A DNA stretch of 64,000 nt, taken from contig OZ241366.1 in assembly GCA_965199905.1 (NCBI GenBank), forward strand, positions 3,906,001 through 3,970,000, read 5' to 3'. The stretch comes from Ilyomonas sp965199905 (lineage in GTDB: Bacteria > Bacteroidota > Bacteroidia > Chitinophagales > Chitinophagaceae). Positions 35,170 through 45,040 of this stretch are shown here, in pieces (position 1 is the stretch's first letter; every line of letters begins with the position of its first letter). Both the position numbers and the translations under genes were made by a program. The notes under the pieces were generated by a model, which saw only the letters and a list, made by a program, of their open reading frames with translations, did no database searches and was not told the origin of the DNA.

Positions 35170-35394
35170 TTAATTGTATTTTCTTTCCTGGCCTTCCGTA
35201 CTGTGGTCACGGTTCGAATCCTGATCTTCCGTTAACTGCTGTGATTCCGACGGCTTTCCGCCAGTAACCTCATCCTGTTTTCTATGATTCGACTTTGGCT
35301 GTTTTTCACCATCGGCAATAAATGCCTGGTTACTCTGATTACTGGCACCTTGTCCTGAAGTGTTGTTTTTATTATTGTCTCCACGCCCTGCCAT
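35170..35394 (-). CDS. Small disordered hydrophilic protein (74 aa)
   Basis: 74 residues without Cys, Trp or any hydrophobic stretch; rich in Asn, Gln, Ser, Asp and Lys (for example MAGRGDNNKNNTSGQGASN and ESQQLTEDQDSN). It is predicted to be intrinsically disordered and cytoplasmic. It starts with ATG and has a clear terminator 18 bases after its stop, which supports a real gene. Such proteins are sometimes stress-induced, but no family is recognised. Confidence 0.6.
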   Translation of the reverse strand: MAGRGDNNKNNTSGQGASNQSNQAFIADGEKQPKSNHRKQDEVTGGKPSESQQLTEDQDSNRDHSTEGQERKYN

Positions 35395-35723
35395 AACTGT
35401 ACTTTTTTAAATGTTATTCAAATCGGTTAACACATATTGTTTCGCAGGAATTGTGCCATTCGATGTACGATGGTAAACGTAAAATGCATTATGTAATAAC
35501 AAGACTTATTAACTGTAAGTTTTTACATTGTGTAATAACTATTTCGGTATTAAAACAAAAAACGACTATCTGCATAAAATAATTACCAGCCGTATAAAAC
35601 CTGCCAGGTTTGCTTATTCTCTTTTCAAATTTTTATTTGTAAACTAACAGGTTACTACAGGCGGTTAATCATTAATAAAATATACTTTAAATACAACTTT
35701 GCTCTCTATATCTAAATCGTACA
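35395..35723. other. AT-rich intergenic region with a solo cassette-end word
   Basis: No gene is seen. At 35459-35472 it holds CATTCGATGTACGATGG, matching the outer end of the four-helix-bundle cassettes. A partial repetition, ATTATGTAATAAC (about 35489) and ATTGTGTAATAAC (about 35528), is the only other pattern noted. Confidence 0.45.
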
Positions 35724-37505
35724 TTAACTCACGCCTACGCTACTTTCCGCATATTTTCGTTCGCCAATCTGCTGCCGCCACATGGCATAATACAAGCCTC
35801 TTTCCGACAACAGGTCTCCATGCGTTCCTGTTTCTGCAACGCGACCTTTTTCAAGCACATAAATTCTATCGGCGTGCATAATAGTGCTTAAGCGATGCGC
35901 AATTAAAACCGTGATCTGGCTGCGTTGTGCCGATACTTTTTTTATAGTCGATGTAATCTCTTCTTCCGTAATGGAATCCAGCGCCGACGTGGCTTCATCG
36001 AAGATTAACAACCGAGGGCGACGAAGCAATGAACGTGCAATCGAAATGCGTTGTTTTTCGCCACCGCTTAGCTTTAATCCACCTTCGCCGAGCATAGACT
36101 CAACTCCCTTTTCAGAACGTGATAATAAGCTTTGCGTGCTTGCCTGCCGCAACACTTCTGTAATGTCTTCATCCGTAGCAGATGGGTTTACAAACTGAAG
36201 ATTTTCTTTTATAGTTCCGGCAAATAATTGTGTGTCCTGCGTTACAAAACCAATCTGCCCGCGAAGCTCATCAAAGTCTACATCGTGCTCGTTCACACCA
36301 TTGTAAAAAATGTTGCCTTCCTGCGGATGATACAAGCCGACAAGCAACTTTACCAGCGTACTTTTTCCTGAACCCGAAGGACCTACAAAGGCAATGGTTT
36401 CACCACGGTTCGCTTCAAAGCTGATATCGTCTAAAGCCTTATACTGTGCCGTGTTGTATTGAAACGAAACACGGTTAAATTCCAGCGTATCAATTTCGCC
36501 AACCTGCGCCGGGTGCTCTGGCTTTTTTTCCACCGGTCGCTCCATCAACGTTTCAAAATTATTAAGTGATGCCTGCGCTTCGCGATAGGAAAGAATGATG
36601 TTGCCGATTTCCTGCAACGGCGTAAAGATGAAGAATGAAAATAATTGCATAGTTACCAATTGCCCGGCATCCATATTATGATGATAGATCAGGAATAAAA
36701 GTAAAAACAAAACAACCTGCCGGAGTGTGTTTACAAAGGTCCCCTGCACGAAGGAAATACTGCGTATCCGCTTTACCTTATCCAGTTCCAGCCCTAATAT
36801 TTTATACGTGTTCTTGTTCAGCCGTTCCACTTCCTGCCCGGCAAGCCCAAGGCTTTTGATTAACTCAATATTGCGAAGCGATTCGGTGCTGGAACCAGCC
36901 AGCGAATTGGTTTGCGACACGATGGATTTCTGGATCACTTTTATCTTGCGGCTGAGCATGCCGGTAATCCAGACGAGCAAGACCATTCCGCCAAAATAAA
37001 CCAGCGGTATTGACCAGTGAATACGCGCGGAATAAATGGAAACAAACACAACGCCTACCAATACGCTGAACAGCAGGTTCACAAAGTTGTTGATGAATCG
37101 TTCAGTATCAGTTCTTACTTTCGTAAGTGTACTTAGCGTTTCGCCGCTGCGCCTGTCTTCAAAGTCGGCATAAGGCAGTTTCATTACCTGCCGCAAACCA
37201 TCGGTGAAAATTTTTGCACCAAACTTCTGCACAATGACATTGGTAAAATAATCCTGGAAGTTTTTGGCAATGCGGCTCACCATTGCTACGCCAATTGATT
37301 GTAATAACAACCAAACAACTATGGCAGCAAATGCGCCAAATGTGGGATAGAGAGAAGGCGTTGTTTTATAATCGGCCGCCTTGTTTACAATTTTACCAAA
37401 GATGATGGGATCGAGTAATGAGAAACTGGTGTTTACAGTTGCCAGCAGCAGCGCCAGTGTTACCAGCCACTTGTAGGGTAACAGATATTTATATAATATT
37501 TTCAT
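35724..37505 (-). CDS. ABC exporter, fused permease and ATPase (MsbA-like)
   Basis: 593 residues: six transmembrane helices (about 1-310) of the type 1 exporter fold and an ATPase domain (about 340-575) with Walker A GPSGSGKST (about 375-383), the signature LSGGEKQR, Walker B LLIFDEATSALD and the H-loop AHRLST. It works as a homodimer at the inner membrane; the substrate (lipid, peptide or drug) cannot be told. The GH130 gene lies upstream beyond a terminator, so no functional link is implied. Confidence 0.92.
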   Translation of the reverse strand: MKILYKYLLPYKWLVTLALLLATVNTSFSLLDPIIFGKIVNKAADYKTTPSLYPTFGAFAAIVVWLLLQSIGVAMVSRIAKNFQDYFTNVIVQKFGAKIFTDGLRQVMKLPYADFEDRRSGETLSTLTKVRTDTERFINNFVNLLFSVLVGVVFVSIYSARIHWSIPLVYFGGMVLLVWITGMLSRKIKVIQKSIVSQTNSLAGSSTESLRNIELIKSLGLAGQEVERLNKNTYKILGLELDKVKRIRSISFVQGTFVNTLRQVVLFLLLFLIYHHNMDAGQLVTMQLFSFFIFTPLQEIGNIILSYREAQASLNNFETLMERPVEKKPEHPAQVGEIDTLEFNRVSFQYNTAQYKALDDISFEANRGETIAFVGPSGSGKSTLVKLLVGLYHPQEGNIFYNGVNEHDVDFDELRGQIGFVTQDTQLFAGTIKENLQFVNPSATDEDITEVLRQASTQSLLSRSEKGVESMLGEGGLKLSGGEKQRISIARSLLRRPRLLIFDEATSALDSITEEEITSTIKKVSAQRSQITVLIAHRLSTIMHADRIYVLEKGRVAETGTHGDLLSERGLYYAMWRQQIGERKYAESSVGVS

Positions 37506-37592
37506 GATTGTTCTTGCTTGCTTTTTTTCAAGCGATAAAAGTAAGCCGCGATGGCTGAAAAGAAAATTACACTACGTAATCATTATGTAAAA

Positions 37593-37624
37593 CAATTGCG
37601 CCGGTTATTACACCGGCGCAATTG
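37593..37624 (-). terminator. Terminator after the GH130-like gene
   Basis: Perfect 12-bp stem CAATTGCGCCGG (37593-37604) with CCGGCGCAATTG (37613-37624), 8-nt loop, between the GH130 stop and the ABC exporter start. The flanking T-run is weak. Confidence 0.75.
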
Positions 37625-37645
37625 CAATTTAATATATTTCTATTT

Positions 37646-38830
37646 CTATTTCTTCTCCGCCACCGCAATCTTCGAATCTGCTGTTCCATAATACAGAAAA
37701 TATTTGCCGTGATATTGCGCCAGTCCTTCAATGAAGCAAACATTATTCACTTCGCCTGTTAGTTCATATTCTTTTTCAGGTTTCATAAAGTAATGATCTA
37801 AGCGCTGTAAAATTTTTGTCGGATCATTTTTATCAAACAAAACCTGCCCGGTTGTATAAGTACCTTCTTTCAAAGTAGTATCGCCATCAGGTGGCATACG
37901 GCGACTGTTGTATAGTAGTAAAATGCCTTTATTAGTCAGCATCGCAGGCGGACCACTTTCTACCAGGTCATTATCAAACTTATCATCGCGCGTAGGCACA
38001 GCAATCTTTAGATCAGGTACTTTTTCAGCCACACCTTTTAAAGCAACTGAAGGCTTTTCTCCGGCATCCATTTCTACCGGCGTCCAGTTAATCAAGTCAT
38101 CCGAAGTAGCTGCCCAGATAAATAAATCACCCCAATACATCCAATACTTTCCATTGATTTTTGTAGCTATGATTTTTCCATCTTTATAAGTAGAAACGAT
38201 CGAGCCTGACTTACTCCATTTATCTACATATTTACCTTTGTATGCCTTCGCAAATACAGACCCATGTTTGGTCCAATGCATCAGGTCGGTTGAAGTGGCA
38301 ATAAGCAAACGTGCAGTCGTTCCATCATACGCAGTGTATGTCATGTAGTATGTACCGGCACTGTCCTGCACTATGCGCGGATCTTCACAACCGCCCTGCC
38401 ATTCCCATTTTTTATAAGCATCATTCATCGGGTATAAAACCGGTGATGGATAACGCGCGAAATGAACACCATCAACGCTGGCAGCCAAACCAATACGCGA
38501 GGTTCCTGTTGGCTTGCCAATGCTGTCCTGTGCACGATATAACATGAATAAAGTATCGTTGCGAACTATAACAGCAGGGTTAAATACATTCTTTGCTTCC
38601 CATCCTGTTACCTCATGAGTTATGGGATCGAGAAAGGTATTATCGCCCGGTGCTAGAATGGGGTTTACACTGTCTGTTTTAACAAAAGGAAGCAGTGACC
38701 AATCGGGATAATGTTCCGTTGCTATCGTGCCGGAATTGCTGCTACCTGCTTCTTCCGGCTGCGTGGATGAATGACATGCGAACAGGCAAATAACAAAGCT
38801 GATAATGGCAGATAAATAGATTCCTTTCAT
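37646..38830 (-). CDS. GH130-type glycoside phosphorylase/hydrolase lipoprotein
   Basis: 394 residues beginning with a lipoprotein signal (ICLFAC, Cys at residue 19). The five-bladed propeller motifs of GH130 are visible: NVFNPAVIVRNDTLFMLYRA, WEWQGGCEDPRIV (catalytic Asp), TSTDLMHWTKHGSVF, DNDLVESGPPAML and NNVCFIEGLAQY with KYFLYYGTADSKIAVA at the end. GH130 enzymes phosphorolyse or hydrolyse beta-mannosides; secretion as a lipoprotein favours a hydrolase, since phosphate is scarce outside. No SusC/SusD pair is near, so it is not part of a polysaccharide utilisation locus. Confidence 0.82.
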   Translation of the reverse strand: MKGIYLSAIISFVICLFACHSSTQPEEAGSSNSGTIATEHYPDWSLLPFVKTDSVNPILAPGDNTFLDPITHEVTGWEAKNVFNPAVIVRNDTLFMLYRAQDSIGKPTGTSRIGLAASVDGVHFARYPSPVLYPMNDAYKKWEWQGGCEDPRIVQDSAGTYYMTYTAYDGTTARLLIATSTDLMHWTKHGSVFAKAYKGKYVDKWSKSGSIVSTYKDGKIIATKINGKYWMYWGDLFIWAATSDDLINWTPVEMDAGEKPSVALKGVAEKVPDLKIAVPTRDDKFDNDLVESGPPAMLTNKGILLLYNSRRMPPDGDTTLKEGTYTTGQVLFDKNDPTKILQRLDHYFMKPEKEYELTGEVNNVCFIEGLAQYHGKYFLYYGTADSKIAVAEKK

Positions 38831-39029
38831 AAAACATAGAATGTGTTTTGTAAAAATAAGGCTACAGTTTATTCTATTGTTTTTATGTCTTGTAATACTT
38901 TGTTTCCTGTTGCAAAACAGTAACTGTTAGAAGCGCTCTTTTTTTTTAGAATTGCCTGTCAGCAAGATTACTATTGATCTTACTTGTTCAAAGTAAGGTG
39001 TTGTGAATCTTTTTTAAAAGGATAGTTAC

Positions 39030-39146
39030 TATTCGCTTTTATATAAGCCCAATCATTGCCCGGAACCTTGATCCGCCGCGGCGGACAACAGCCGATCACA
39101 AAAGCGACGAACGATGGTTGCCAAATCTGTATTGCTATTTCAAAAG
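39030..39146 (+). repeat. Dispersed intergenic repeat, copy E
   Basis: TATTCGCTTTTATATAAGCC, CAATCATTGCCCGGAACCTT, a 14-base perfect palindrome TCCGCCGCGGCGGA (39072-39085) as core, then AAAAGCGACGAACGATGGTT and a tail TGTATTGCTATTTCAAAA. It ends 21 bases from the DPP IV stop codon. Confidence 0.88.
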
Positions 39147-39167
39147 GACCCGCCATTAAATGCAACC

Positions 39168-41486
39168 CTACTGTGCGTTTCGCGGGTCTGCTTTAGGCTT
39201 TAATTCATACTCTTTCGGAGGTGTTGCGCCCATCAGGTTTTTTACAAAATAATCCCAGCGGCGGCGCATCATGTAGTAGCTCAATTCGCCATAGCCGTGA
39301 TGTGCGTTGGGGAAGATGACAAGGTCATAATCCTTGTTTGCTTTTTCCAAAGCATCAATTACCAACAGCGTATTGTAAGGCGGCACATTATCGTCAAGCA
39401 TGCCATGCGCAAGCATCAGTTTTCCTTTTAAATTTTTTGCATATAACTGGTTTGCCTGTGCTTCGTAATTTGATTTGCCGCTGGCATCAAATGTTTCCAA
39501 ACCAATGTACCGCTCGCCCCAATCGTCTTCATAATTTCTATTGTCGTGATTGCCTGATTCGGAGATGCCGACTTTAAAGAAATCAGGATATTTAAACATG
39601 GCAGATGCGGTAGCAAAACCACCACCTGAATGTCCCCAGATACCTACTTTAGCGGTATCTATAACAGGATATTTCTGTGCGAGTTGTTGTATAGCCGTCA
39701 CCTGGTCGGGCAAGGTATTGCTTGCCATATTTCCATAGCACATATCGTGGTACGATTTGGTGCGATCAGGATTACAAGTGCCTTCAAGCGCCACTACTAT
39801 AAAGCCAAGCTCAGCAAGCGCATTGTCATCGCTGCGCGAAGCCGAAAACGTCCAGCTACCAACGCTTCCGCCTTGCGGACCGGGATAGATATAGTCGATA
39901 ACAGGATATTTTTTTGTGGAGTCAAGATTGGGTGGTAAAAACAAGAGCCCGTAAACATCTGTTGTGCCATCGGCAGCTTTTGCCGCGAAGGAAACCGGCG
40001 GCTTCCAGCCCGTTGCAACAAGCCTTGATACATCTGTTTTTTCCAACGGTAAAATCACCTTGCCGGTATTATTGCGCAGCACTGTAACAGTGGGTACATC
40101 AGGCTGCGAATAAGCGTCGGCGAAGTAAGAATAATCAGGAGAAAACGCTATCTGGTGTGTTCCTTTTTCAGGTGTTAAGGCTGCAAAATTTTTTCCATCA
40201 AAACCAATTTTATATAAGTGAGAGAAATATGGATTCTCATCTTTATTATAACCGTTGGCGAGAAAATAAATGGTCTTCTTTTTCGCATCAACGTACAGCA
40301 TTTGGGTAATGACATAAGCTCCTTCTGTAATCTTGTTTTTCAGCTTGCCTGTTGATGCATCATACAAGTACAAATGACCATAATCATCACGCTCTGAGAA
40401 CCAGATAATTTCATTTGTTTGCGGCAAATATTGCCAGTTGATTTTTCCTTGCCCCGACTCGTATTGTGTCGGTACACTTTCTTTAAATACCTCGCGTATG
40501 GCACCTGTAGAAGCATCAGCAATGCGAAACTTTTCTATCTTATGATCGCGGGATGTTGATACAAACGCAAGCTGCTTTCCATCTTCCGTCCACTGCACAT
40601 CGTCAAGACCCTCGCCGGCACTTGAAATATCATCGGAAAGTGTTGCGCGGTGTGGATCAGGAGGCACTTGCAGGCGAATGACTTTTGGATTGCCAACCTC
40701 AATAATTACGCGCTGAATCATAGCGATATTACTATCGCCGGGCAACGGATATTTCCATTGCTGCAAGTGCGGTGTGCCCACGTTGGTCGTCACCAGATAC
40801 ATGTCGCCAGCCTTGCGCTGATCCTGTTGAAATGTGGCAATCTTTTTCGAGTCGGGCGACCAGGTAATAATGGCTGCATCGCTATGCTTCCAGCCTGCGT
40901 TATCAGTAGCATAGCCAAAGTCTTTCACGCCATCCGTGGTAAGCTGAGTTTCTTTTCCACTTTCTGTATCATACATCCAAAGGTTATAGTCTTTTATATA
41001 GGCTTTCTTTTTTCCATCGGGCGATGCAATGCCATCCTTGTTGTTCTGTTTCGCACCTAGTGTATCAGCCGTTACACTATAAGTTACCAGGTCCGCATTC
41101 CAGCGTTTCCGGCTCACCATAAAAGAAATAGAACTGCCATCCTTTGCGTAAGTAATCGCCTGAAAAGGTAGCTGGTTTGCATTGTACGCTTTGCCTGCTG
41201 CTGAAGACAAAGCGGCTGCCAGTTTTTGCTGATCAAAAGCCGCTGTTTTTGTTTTCTTTACCGGATCCACCAAAATAAATTCGCTTCCTGTTGCGTTAAG
41301 AATACGGTATAGCATTTTGCCATTTGGCAGCCATGTCGGGCGGGAAAACGCATGATCAACAAGCGCATTGGTATTGTAAGAAAGCATTTGCTCGGCACGC
41401 TGATAATCTTGCGTGGTGAGTGTTTGCTGGGCAAAAGAAGAAATATAAAAAGCGCAGCAAAAAATAAAAATGCAATACTGTTTCAT
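39168..41486 (-). CDS. Dipeptidyl peptidase IV family (S9B) serine peptidase, secreted
   Basis: 772 residues with a signal peptide (MKQYCIFIFCCAFYISSFAQ). An eight-bladed propeller (about 40-510) precedes the alpha/beta hydrolase domain with the nucleophile Ser620 in GIWGHSGGG, Asp near 698 in GMLDDNVPP and His near 728 in NAHHGYGE. The propeller has the WSERDDYGHLYLYD motif. It removes X-Pro or X-Ala dipeptides from peptides in the periplasm. The start at 41486 is chosen because it begins the signal peptide. The upstream region holds the broken PIN gene. Confidence 0.93.
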   Translation of the reverse strand: MKQYCIFIFCCAFYISSFAQQTLTTQDYQRAEQMLSYNTNALVDHAFSRPTWLPNGKMLYRILNATGSEFILVDPVKKTKTAAFDQQKLAAALSSAAGKAYNANQLPFQAITYAKDGSSISFMVSRKRWNADLVTYSVTADTLGAKQNNKDGIASPDGKKKAYIKDYNLWMYDTESGKETQLTTDGVKDFGYATDNAGWKHSDAAIITWSPDSKKIATFQQDQRKAGDMYLVTTNVGTPHLQQWKYPLPGDSNIAMIQRVIIEVGNPKVIRLQVPPDPHRATLSDDISSAGEGLDDVQWTEDGKQLAFVSTSRDHKIEKFRIADASTGAIREVFKESVPTQYESGQGKINWQYLPQTNEIIWFSERDDYGHLYLYDASTGKLKNKITEGAYVITQMLYVDAKKKTIYFLANGYNKDENPYFSHLYKIGFDGKNFAALTPEKGTHQIAFSPDYSYFADAYSQPDVPTVTVLRNNTGKVILPLEKTDVSRLVATGWKPPVSFAAKAADGTTDVYGLLFLPPNLDSTKKYPVIDYIYPGPQGGSVGSWTFSASRSDDNALAELGFIVVALEGTCNPDRTKSYHDMCYGNMASNTLPDQVTAIQQLAQKYPVIDTAKVGIWGHSGGGFATASAMFKYPDFFKVGISESGNHDNRNYEDDWGERYIGLETFDASGKSNYEAQANQLYAKNLKGKLMLAHGMLDDNVPPYNTLLVIDALEKANKDYDLVIFPNAHHGYGELSYYMMRRRWDYFVKNLMGATPPKEYELKPKADPRNAQ

Positions 41487-41559
41487 AGATAATTTCTGCC
41501 GCACTTTCACCGGAGTTGCAACAGGAATGCAAAGCTAAGCCGGAAACTTTTTTCAGTAA

Positions 41560-41930
41560 CCATTTTGAGGAATAAACAGGGGCGGGCTTTACTGCAAAAC
41601 GCAATAGCATTGAATTATCACTAATAATAGAAGCGCAGTTATTTTGTATTGCGAGATCAAAAATATAATTATCCTTTGGATCAGGACTTAAAAAGTATAC
41701 TCTGATTCAACATCTGCAATAGTTATTTTTCTAATAAAAGTAATAATGTGCATTGCATTGTGCGTATGCATCCATTTGTTGTCAACAAGAGCATCAAATA
41801 TTTCTGAAAGCAGATAATTATTAACTACAGCAACGATCGGATATTGAGTAAACCTGTTCAACAGCGGAGCAATATCTTTTGCTCTTGCATATTGAATCCA
41901 CACATTAGCATCAACAATTATTTTATACAT
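41560..41930 (-). pseudogene. PIN-domain toxin, frameshifted
   Basis: The first 80 codons (41688-41930) read KIIVDANVWIQYARAKD (Asp8), VVNNYLLSEIFDALVDNKW (acidic Glu) and KITIADVES, then stop. In another frame the sequence continues directly as VYFLSPDPKDNYIFDLAIQN and NCASIISDNSMLLRFAVK, the second half of a PIN domain with its acidic residues. Removing two bases of a duplicated AG near 41700 restores the join. The C-terminal end is unclear and the frame stays open into the DPP IV gene. PIN toxins are ribonucleases. Confidence 0.8.
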
Positions 41931-42138
41931 GTTTGTGGTAACGCTTATCTTGGATTGCCTTTAGAATATCTTCATCCGAAGCATCTGTAAAGTTGGCTTC
42001 TTTTGTAATTTCTTTCCACTCTTCTTCCAGATTAGTTGCTGATAATTGAATGTACAATCGTTTTAATTCTTCTTCACTTTTATTGCGAAGCTTATCAATG
42101 ATTTGAGCAAACATAGATGGTTGTTCCACAGTTTTCAT
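41923..42138 (-). CDS. Antitoxin partner of the PIN toxin
   Basis: 71 residues (MKTVEQPSMFAQIIDKLRN, EEELKRLYIQLSATNLEEEW, then a charged tail ending DEDILKAIQDKRYHKHV). Its last codons overlap the toxin start by 8 bases, the usual order for a type II antitoxin-toxin pair. The protein is helical and charged, without a clear DNA-binding motif. The ATG at 42138 is chosen; an earlier start at 42198 adds 20 residues that look unrelated. The cphA stop is 63 bases upstream on the same strand. Confidence 0.7.
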   Translation of the reverse strand: MKTVEQPSMFAQIIDKLRNKSEEELKRLYIQLSATNLEEEWKEITKEANFTDASDEDILKAIQDKRYHKHV

Positions 42139-42201
42139 ATTTGTACATTTGTTTAAAAAATAATCGGTCATTGCCGCGTGATTAAAGATAGCAAACATTT
42201 C

Positions 42202-44826
42202 CTACCTGCCCGCATCCTCCTTCTCTTTCAGTCCTTTCACCAGATCTAAAGCCTCAGCCACCACATCGCACATAATGGTTACTATTGAGCCCGGCACAGC
42301 ATTATCATAAGCATACATAATGGCATCGCGCTCATTGTAAATTACTTTTACAGGAATATCTTTCGTCCTGCCTTCTTCAATACCGCTTTCCAATAAATGG
42401 ACAATTTCTTCCGGCGTTCTGCCCCGCAGATTTTTATCGCAACGGATAATGATTTCATCAAAAAATTCAGCCGATAATTTCCCTAACTCTTTAATGTCTT
42501 CATCACGCCTGTCGCCGGTGCCGCTTATGATGCCAACCTTGGGGAAACCATTCAGTTTATTTTGAAAATCGCCAAGCAAACGCAAGCCAGCCGGGTTGTG
42601 CGCAAAGTCAACGAGGAACTGGAAATTCCTGAATTGAAAGAGGTTCAAACGTCCCGGCGTTTGCGACGGCGAAGGAATAAAAGTCTGCAAACCGGTACGG
42701 ATATCATCAATCGAGATTTCCTTAAATAAATACGTGGCAAGAATAGAAGGCAACGTGTTCATCACGTTGTGCAATGCCTTGCCTTCGTATGTAATCGGAA
42801 TATCGCGCACATGCAGCACACGTATCTTCCAGGTGCCTTTTAAAATAGATACAAAACCATTCTCATACACCGCCGCAAAGCCGCCGCGTTTGCAGTGTCG
42901 CTGAACGCGCGGGTTGTTTTCATCCATGCTAAATAAAGCCACATTGCATTCTAAACCTTCGCGCATGGCATATACCAAATCATCTTCTGCATTCAGTATT
43001 GCAAAGCCGCGCGGGAACACGGTTTCAGGCACCACGCTTTTCACACGCGCCATCTGCTTAAGGTTGTTAATTCCACCTAAACCAATATGGTCAGCAGTAA
43101 TATTGGTAACGATGGCAACATCGCAATTTTCAAACGCAAGACCGTTGCGAAGAATACCGCCACGTGCGCTTTCAAGCACTGCAAAATCAATGGTTGGGTC
43201 TTTCAATACAAACTGCGCACTTACCGGACCCGTGCAGTCGCCTTTCATCATCATCTGGTTCTGAATGTACACGCCATCGCTGGTGGTATAACCCACTTTT
43301 TTGCCGGCTGCTTTGCAGATGTGCGCTGTCAATCTCGTGGTGGTTGTTTTGCCATTTGTACCCGTAATAGCAATGATGGGGATACGTCCATTGCTGCGGT
43401 TTGGGAACAGCATATTCACAACTGGTTCGGCTGCATTGCGTGCAATGCCAACCGCAGGTTCTACATGCATGCGGAAGCCGGGCGCTGCATTTACTTCCAG
43501 CACGGCGCCGCCATTTTCAGTAACGGGTCTTGATAAGTCCGGCGCCATCACATCAATGCCGCAAATATCCAAACCGATAATTTTCGCGATGCGTTCCGCC
43601 ATAAAAATATTCACAGGATGTACCTCATCCGTTACATCGGTCGAAGTTCCTCCGGTTGATAAATTAGCCGTTGATTTTAACATCACCAACTCGCCAGTCA
43701 ATGGCACAGTATCTAACGTATATCCTTTTTCCGAAAGCATTTTATGCGTATCATTATCAACGTTGATTTGCGTCAGCACTTTCTCATGTCCATAGCCGCG
43801 GCGCGGGTCTTTGTTCACTTCGTCAATCAGGTATTGAATCGTGTTTTCGCCATCACCAATTACGGAAGCCGGTGTGCGAAGCGCTGCGCAGATAAATTTA
43901 TAATTCACAACCAGAATCCTGAAATCAACACCCACAATAAACCGCTCCACAATCACGCTGCGACTATATCGCTGCGCATTTTCCAATGCAGCCACCGCCA
44001 TCTCCCAATTGATGATATTGGTCGTATTTCCTTTACCATGATTGCCATCAATGGGTTTTATTACCAGCGGATAACCATAGCGGTTAATGGCGCTTTGCAG
44101 GTCTTCCTCATCGCGCACCACGGTACCGCTGGGCACAGGTATTTGCGCCCCACCTAAAAGCTTTTTTGTTTCTTCTTTATCACCTGCAATATCAACAGCA
44201 ATATTGCTTGTGGTAGATGCTATTGTTGCACGTATACGTTTTTGATGAACGCCATAACCCAACTGTACAAGGCTTTGCCCGTTCAATCTTATATAAGGAA
44301 TACCGCGCTTCGCCGCTTCTTCCACAATGGAGCCGGTAGAAGGTCCGAGGCGCGTGTCTTCGCGTGTCTCGCGCAGCTCCTGTATATCTTCTTCCAATGA
44401 ATACTCTACATTGTCAATCAATGCCTGCGCTACCTTTACTGCAGCCTTCGCCACATAGATGCCAGCTTCCTCTTCCATATAATCAAACACCACGAAATAT
44501 TCACCTTCCTTGCCTGTGCCGCGTGTGCGGCCAAAGCCACAATCCATGCCCGCAAGTGTTTGCAGTTCCAAAGCAATATGTTCTATCACATGCCCCATCC
44601 AGGTGCCATCTTTTACACGCTCAAAAAAACCACCTTTATGATCTTCGCTGCAGCGGTGCTCATACATGCTGGGCAGCAGCTTTTCTATGCGTTCGCTAAA
44701 GCCTTCAATTGTATTGGTAGGGCGTTGCTCCATTTCTTCCAGGTCCAGCTTCATTTGTATTAGCTTGCTGCGGCGGATGCTCCAATAGTTAGGTCCTTTC
44801 AGTACTTTAATTTCAACGATTTTCAT
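42202..44826 (-). CDS. cphA: Cyanophycin synthetase
   Basis: 874 residues, the standard length. An N-terminal CphA domain (1-160, with MGHVIEHIALELQ), an ATP-grasp domain (about 210-480; IKPIDGNHGKGNTTN and VLEVNAAPGFRMH) and a C-terminal Mur-ligase domain with the P-loop GTNGKTTTTRL (489-499), ESARGGILRNGL and DFAHNPAG are in order. It makes cyanophycin, multi-L-arginyl-poly-L-aspartate, without a ribosome, using ATP. The barrel gene and the cyanophycinase lie in the opposite direction from 45041. The antitoxin lies just downstream. Confidence 0.96.
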   Translation of the reverse strand: MKIVEIKVLKGPNYWSIRRSKLIQMKLDLEEMEQRPTNTIEGFSERIEKLLPSMYEHRCSEDHKGGFFERVKDGTWMGHVIEHIALELQTLAGMDCGFGRTRGTGKEGEYFVVFDYMEEEAGIYVAKAAVKVAQALIDNVEYSLEEDIQELRETREDTRLGPSTGSIVEEAAKRGIPYIRLNGQSLVQLGYGVHQKRIRATIASTTSNIAVDIAGDKEETKKLLGGAQIPVPSGTVVRDEEDLQSAINRYGYPLVIKPIDGNHGKGNTTNIINWEMAVAALENAQRYSRSVIVERFIVGVDFRILVVNYKFICAALRTPASVIGDGENTIQYLIDEVNKDPRRGYGHEKVLTQINVDNDTHKMLSEKGYTLDTVPLTGELVMLKSTANLSTGGTSTDVTDEVHPVNIFMAERIAKIIGLDICGIDVMAPDLSRPVTENGGAVLEVNAAPGFRMHVEPAVGIARNAAEPVVNMLFPNRSNGRIPIIAITGTNGKTTTTRLTAHICKAAGKKVGYTTSDGVYIQNQMMMKGDCTGPVSAQFVLKDPTIDFAVLESARGGILRNGLAFENCDVAIVTNITADHIGLGGINNLKQMARVKSVVPETVFPRGFAILNAEDDLVYAMREGLECNVALFSMDENNPRVQRHCKRGGFAAVYENGFVSILKGTWKIRVLHVRDIPITYEGKALHNVMNTLPSILATYLFKEISIDDIRTGLQTFIPSPSQTPGRLNLFQFRNFQFLVDFAHNPAGLRLLGDFQNKLNGFPKVGIISGTGDRRDEDIKELGKLSAEFFDEIIIRCDKNLRGRTPEEIVHLLESGIEEGRTKDIPVKVIYNERDAIMYAYDNAVPGSIVTIMCDVVAEALDLVKGLKEKEDAGR

Positions 44827-45040
44827 AGAAGATAATTTTGGTTTTATACAAATGAAAGCTTGCTTATTCAGTTAGCGGCTCAATTTATTGCATTATTCAA
44901 TTGACTGTTAATAATTGCTTTCTTCTTCTTTTCTTTCCTTAAAAAACTATAATGCCACCTTAAATCATTTTAATTCAAAATCTGCTAACCAACCGCTTAT
45001 TTTGCTCCTGTTCTTTTTCTAACTGTTTTTAAAATTCTTT

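Noticed and set aside
35208..35224. GGTTCGAATCC, the T-arm of a tRNA
   Set aside because: It is inside the 74-codon gene on the other strand, and no matching acceptor, D or anticodon arm can be folded around it.
37646..41486. Polysaccharide utilisation locus
   Set aside because: A GH130 enzyme and DPP IV are close, but no SusC/SusD pair or sugar regulator is present.
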